A program made the translations under genes and the position numbers. Source: Adenanthera pavonina (Eukaryota > Streptophyta > Magnoliopsida > Fabales > Fabaceae). From it: 64,000 nucleotides of DNA. Under the pieces are notes generated by a model. It did no database searches. It saw only the letters and a list, made by a program, of their open reading frames with translations, and was not told where the DNA came from. The stretch spans positions 11,738,001 to 11,802,000 of the forward strand of contig JAIVEN010000013.1 in assembly GCA_026686845.1 (NCBI GenBank), read 5' to 3'. Numbering within the stretch: position 1 is the stretch's first letter; each line of letters opens with the position of its first letter. Positions 60,723-64,000 of the stretch are shown one piece after another.

Positions 60723-61339
60723 GTTTATAATCTGAAATGTTAGTGTAAAACAAAGAGAAAGAAATAAGGACCTTACACACTCTCTCATGTGTTTCACTCA
60801 AATAATGTAAATGCACTCGTGTTTCACACTAAGTCAAGGCTTTTTCAAATATGATGCAATTTCTCTCTTACCTTTTTCCACTCAAAGCTTGCTTTCTTAT
60901 GAGAGTGTTAAATTAAGACCATAACTTCAATCAAAAGGAAATTGGTTTTTTAAAGAAGTGGCAATCACAGAAAACAAAAGTTCAAAATTAAAGTTCTCAA
61001 AGATCCTAATTTGATTAAACAATAACCAACATAAAATGAGCACAAAGGAACTGAAATTTCCAACAAGAGAAATCTGAAGGAAATAGAACAAAGGATGAAA
61101 ATTTGCAGGAAACTGATAAGGAAAGAAATCTGAAGGAAAGACAAATTATAGATATTTAATGGGACTTGACACCAAAGTTGATAAATTAAGTTAATCAAGT
61201 CTCAAATCAAATCTAATCAAATAATTTGTTTTTTTTCTATTTTTTTGCTGCTATATATATATATTTTTATAGCAATCAATATTTCTTTTTTTTTTCAGAT
61301 TTTTTTTTATTTTTTTTTCTACTGCTATTTTTTTTATGC

Positions 61340-61545
61340 TGAACAGTAACTCGAACCGTGACTGTGAACAATAATTTGAAAACAGTCCAATGAACAGTCA
61401 TGCAAACAGTGACTATGAACAGTAATCACGATACAGTATGATGCACAGTGACCAGAACAGTAGGAACAGTGACGCAAACAGTTACTGAAACAGTGTGATA
61501 AACAGTGCGCAACAGTGCCGGTGAACAGTGACGTGTACAAATGAA
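61340..61545. repeat. AACAGT-rich leader repeats of the gag-only element
   Basis: More than a dozen ACAGT cores occur, most as GAACAGT or AACAGTGA, at irregular 8-20 bp spacing between the primer-binding site and gag. On the transcript strand they read (A)CTGTT. Confidence 0.6.
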
Positions 61546-61634
61546 CAATGACCCAAAAAAACTTCTAGAAGCGATGAAGATGTGAAACAAGGAAATAAGA
61601 AAAACAAAGAACATACCTTGATTTGCAAACCTAA

Positions 61635-61646
61635 GCTCTGATACCA
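61635..61646 (-). other. Primer-binding site of the gag-only element
   Basis: The minus strand reads TGGTATCAGAGC, a perfect initiator-tRNA-Met primer-binding site, two bases from the LTR. Confidence 0.85.
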
Positions 61647-61648
61647 AA

Positions 61649-62542
61649 TGATAAGTGAACCCTTATGGAACCCATCCAAAGAACCCACTTTGATGCATAA
61701 GACACCTGGATCTTAGTGAAATAAGGAACACGAAAACTTAAAAATAGAAATAGCAAGTAGAAAGCAGAAAAGATATGTTGGTCGAGGTAAATTAGAACCC
61801 ATGAGAATTGGTCTCTTAAACCCTAGTTCCGGTGACACCACAAGGATTGACCAATTCCTTGATAAGTCATAGTATTCTCTCTAGCACTCAAAGAATCGCA
61901 AGAGGAAACTCACAAAAGTCTTAAACTTTAATCATTTAAAATCTGAAAAACGTACATGAAAGTTAGCATTAAATAGGCAAGGTAAAATCTAACCTAATAA
62001 GCCTATAAACCCTAATTAATTTGGGCTTAAGTAATCCTAATAGGATTAGGAGACTTTAGACCTAAACAATACTCCTATTGGACCTAGGAAACTAGTAAAA
62101 TAAAATCCTAAAATAAACTAACGAAAATTCATAAGAAAATAAGAAAATAAAACCTAAGCCCTTATAAACATGTCAACACATTAATGAAATCACATGTTTG
62201 GCACATGACATGTTTATTTACAAGGTGGGCTATTAAAAAGGCTACTAATTAACTAATTTGGCTTTAGTAATTAACAAAGTTCAGCTCATAATTAATAAAA
62301 ACAAAATTAATACTAATTAAACCTATTAATGTCTAAGTTATATGCTCTTTTAATGAAGCACATTACATTTTAAGTAACCTCCTTCAATGGGCTCATCTTG
62401 GGCTTGGATCTGAAACTTATATTTTAGAGTTGATGATTTCACTTAAGCTTGGGCTTTATATTCAGCACCTTAATCAAGTCTTCCAAGCTCTCCATGCTTC
62501 GCTCCAAACTCTTGCAATTCATGCCTAGCCCGTATTCTATCA
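61649..62542 (-). repeat. 5' LTR of the gag-only element
   Basis: Partner of 57480-58365; near-identical over its length. It defines the transcript start side because the primer-binding site abuts it. Confidence 0.88.
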
Positions 62543-62733
62543 GTTTGCCTTCTCTCTTAAATTCTCATTAATTTCTTCTATAAAACTTCATTTCCCACCG
62601 ATTAAACTCCTACCTGATCCTTATAAACCTCTTTTGAGCTCTTCTTGTCTTCAATCTGCATTGAAAATGGTAAGGGTTAAGAATGCTAATGCTGGAAAGG
62701 AGAAGTCCAGACCCAAATAAGCAGTCAAATCTC
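62543..62733 (+). other. Copia element, 3' region continued
   Basis: Sequence that should join 57479 once the gag-only element is removed. It contains a short open frame (62667-62720, 17 codons, Lys- and Ala-rich, ending TAA) that could be the beginning of the extra 3' ORF known in SIRE/Maximus elements. The copia LTR at 62734 cuts the region. Confidence 0.35.
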
Positions 62734-64000
62734 TGTTAGATTAGCTGGCTTCCCAAGAGGGGGTGAATTGGGAAGATTAAAAATTTTCTGTACAATATCA
62801 AGAAGGTGAAGAAAGCAATATATGATGATAAAACAGAGTATAAACAAATAGCTGATTAAAGGTGACAGTAAAGAGAAGAAGACTCAGAAAATTTATCCTG
62901 GTTCGGTCTCTCCACTTGACCTACGTCCAGTCCCCAAATCACCACTTGAGATTTTTCCACTATTCTGCAAGAATTCAGTGGGCTTCTTGCAAATGCCTCA
63001 GTACAAACTTGTTGCTCTGTTTCTAGAGCTCACTCTGTCTCTCTATGTACTCTTACAAAGTGCTTCCCAATCCCTTGTGATATCCCCTCACAAGAAAATC
63101 TATCTTCCAAATGAAGATAAGATTGTTTACAAAGAATAAACTCTCTTAAATAGAGTGAATATGAAAGTTAAAGTACAGAATATTGAAGTGAGAGAGTAAG
63201 AAACTTTGAGTAAATGATTTGGCAGAGTTTCAGTATATTCAAGTTAAAATCGTTTCCCACAACTTCAAATGATGTTATATTTTAGATTTAGGTCTCAAAT
63301 ATCCGTTAGAGACAAAATCTATCCATTAGAGAAGTTATCCAATAGTTACTCTGAAAAACTATCCGTTAACCAACCGCATTTAATGCTTCTAACATACTGA
63401 AATTCGAATTGTGGTTGGTCAACAGACGAATTTCACAGAAACTAAAGGTTAACAGCTTCAACGTTGAAAGCCCGAAGTTCGTCTGTCAAGAAGTGAAATT
63501 CGAATTTTGATATTTGGAAAATGTTTCTGTGTTGTAACATACGATTTTTCAAGTGAAAAGTTTTTCTGTTAAGTGTGAATAGTATTTTCAATTTATATTT
63601 TGGAACCTCAAAATTCGTCTGTCCATAGCTGGTTTGTAAGGCATTGTAGTTCATGTGATTCAAAGTTCGAATTTCCAAATGTCAAAGTTCATTTGTCAGA
63701 GAGACCTTTTTTCAGACTAACTTCAAAATTCGAATTTATAAATACTATCATTTGTATATCAACATTTCACTTTAACAGACTCAGAAGCTTAATTTCTGAA
63801 ATTCGGATTTTCATGTTCAAAGTTCGTCTGCCAGGAACAATTTTGAAATCCAATCTATACTTAGTTTCATATGAACTTTGACATCATTTCAGACGAATTT
63901 CTTTAGTTTTCATAAGTTTCATTTTGTCTGAAATTCGAATTTTCAAGACCTAAAGTTCTTCTGTTGCTTAAAGCTTCTTTCAGACACTTATCGAAATTTG
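62734..64000 (-). mobile_element. Copia LTR in reverse orientation, truncated by window edge
   Basis: It begins TGTTAGATTAGCTGG, which in reverse is the end of the copia LTR family (compare 36057 and 49415). It continues with the reverse of the CCCAATTCACCCCC stretch, the exon-like leader, a TATA-like site near 63270-63290 and U3 modules from about 63410 to the edge. About 0.3-0.4 kb of LTR should lie beyond the window. Whether it is a solo LTR or part of a full element cannot be seen. Confidence 0.78.

Larger units (their letters stand above)
57480..62542 (-). mobile_element. Gag-only Ty3-type LTR retrotransposon (TR-GAG-like), complete
   Basis: Two long direct repeats (57480-58365, 886 bp, and 61649-62542, 894 bp) have TG...CA ends and are nearly identical. 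Flanks are GTTCG (57475-57479) and GTTTG (62543-62547), one mismatch. On the minus strand the order is: 5' LTR (62542-61649), a perfect initiator-tRNA-Met primer-binding site (61646-61635), a leader with AACAGT repeats, one open gag frame (60722-59133), about 770 bp of non-coding DNA, a purine tract (58380-58366) and the 3' LTR. No protease, RT or integrase exists, so mobility would require an autonomous partner. It is probably the youngest full element here. Confidence 0.86.
44877..64000 (+). mobile_element. Ty1/copia retrotransposon (SIRE/Maximus-like), degenerate, with four nested insertions
   Basis: The order is: 5' LTR 44877-46389, initiator-tRNA-Met-type primer-binding site 46392-46403, gag (about 46485-47460), protease/integrase (48158-49414), the rest of integrase to RNase H (51076-52972), then a long 3' part (52973-53705, 57248-57479, 62543-62733). 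The order gag-PR-IN-RT-RH is that of Ty1/copia. A long region after RNase H and a gag with an acidic tail after the zinc knuckle suggest SIRE/Maximus. Every domain has in-frame stops or frameshifts, so the copy is dead. It continues past the right edge; its 3' LTR is not seen. Confidence 0.8.

Overview
The window is AT-rich plant nuclear DNA, most likely from a eudicot. It holds one ordinary single-copy gene set in a dense, nested mass of transposable elements. The gene is a complete chalcone-flavanone isomerase (CHI, flavonoid pathway) on the minus strand. Its three exons (17291-17030, 13812-13589, 10806-10621) are separated by two introns of about 3.2 and 2.8 kb. No other intact host gene, tRNA or rRNA could be supported. 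The remaining open frames are chance frames or pieces of mobile elements.

Left part (1-10463): a decayed endogenous pararetrovirus fragment (1-1440). It is followed by three broken LTR-type sequences starting TGTAAC (1441, 2727, 5414), a CACTA (En/Spm-like) remnant whose right end is at 8469, and a 403-bp tandem duplication (8797-9625). Middle (10464-24239): the CHI gene with small DNA transposons in and around it. In intron 1 lie a 648-bp hAT-like element with a perfect 8-bp target duplication and a 786-bp Mutator-like element carrying an internal 114-bp tandem repeat. Intron 2 has Stowaway-like sequences, and a second Mutator-like element and a Tourist-like MITE lie upstream of the gene.

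Right part (24240-64000): nested LTR retrotransposons. A large, apparently non-coding element on the minus strand runs from its 3' LTR (24240-26525) to a truncated 5' LTR (39586-41963). Two solo LTRs (28629-32222, 36057-37558) and a short SINE-like insert (37988-38072) sit inside it, and its internal DNA is a patchwork of minisatellites. Next to it is an inverted partial copy of the same family (41964-44876). That copy is cut by a Ty1/copia element, probably of the SIRE/Maximus type, which starts at 44877 and has not ended by the right edge. The copia element has broken gag, integrase, RT and RNase H and has itself received four insertions: a solo LTR of its own family (49415-51070), a 3.5-kb LTR of a Ty3-like type (53706-57247), a complete Ty3-type gag-only element with an intact 529-codon ORF (57480-62542), and another copia LTR in reverse orientation (62734 onward).

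The strongest observations are the insertion boundaries with target duplications, which fix the order of the nesting; the intact gag-only ORF in an otherwise dead landscape; the 122-bp satellite whose period is exactly restored when the SINE-like insert and one target duplication are removed; and the copia LTR U3 made of repeated CAGACGAA / ATTCGAAT modules. I found no convincing new biochemical system. The unusual features are in the structure of the transposons.
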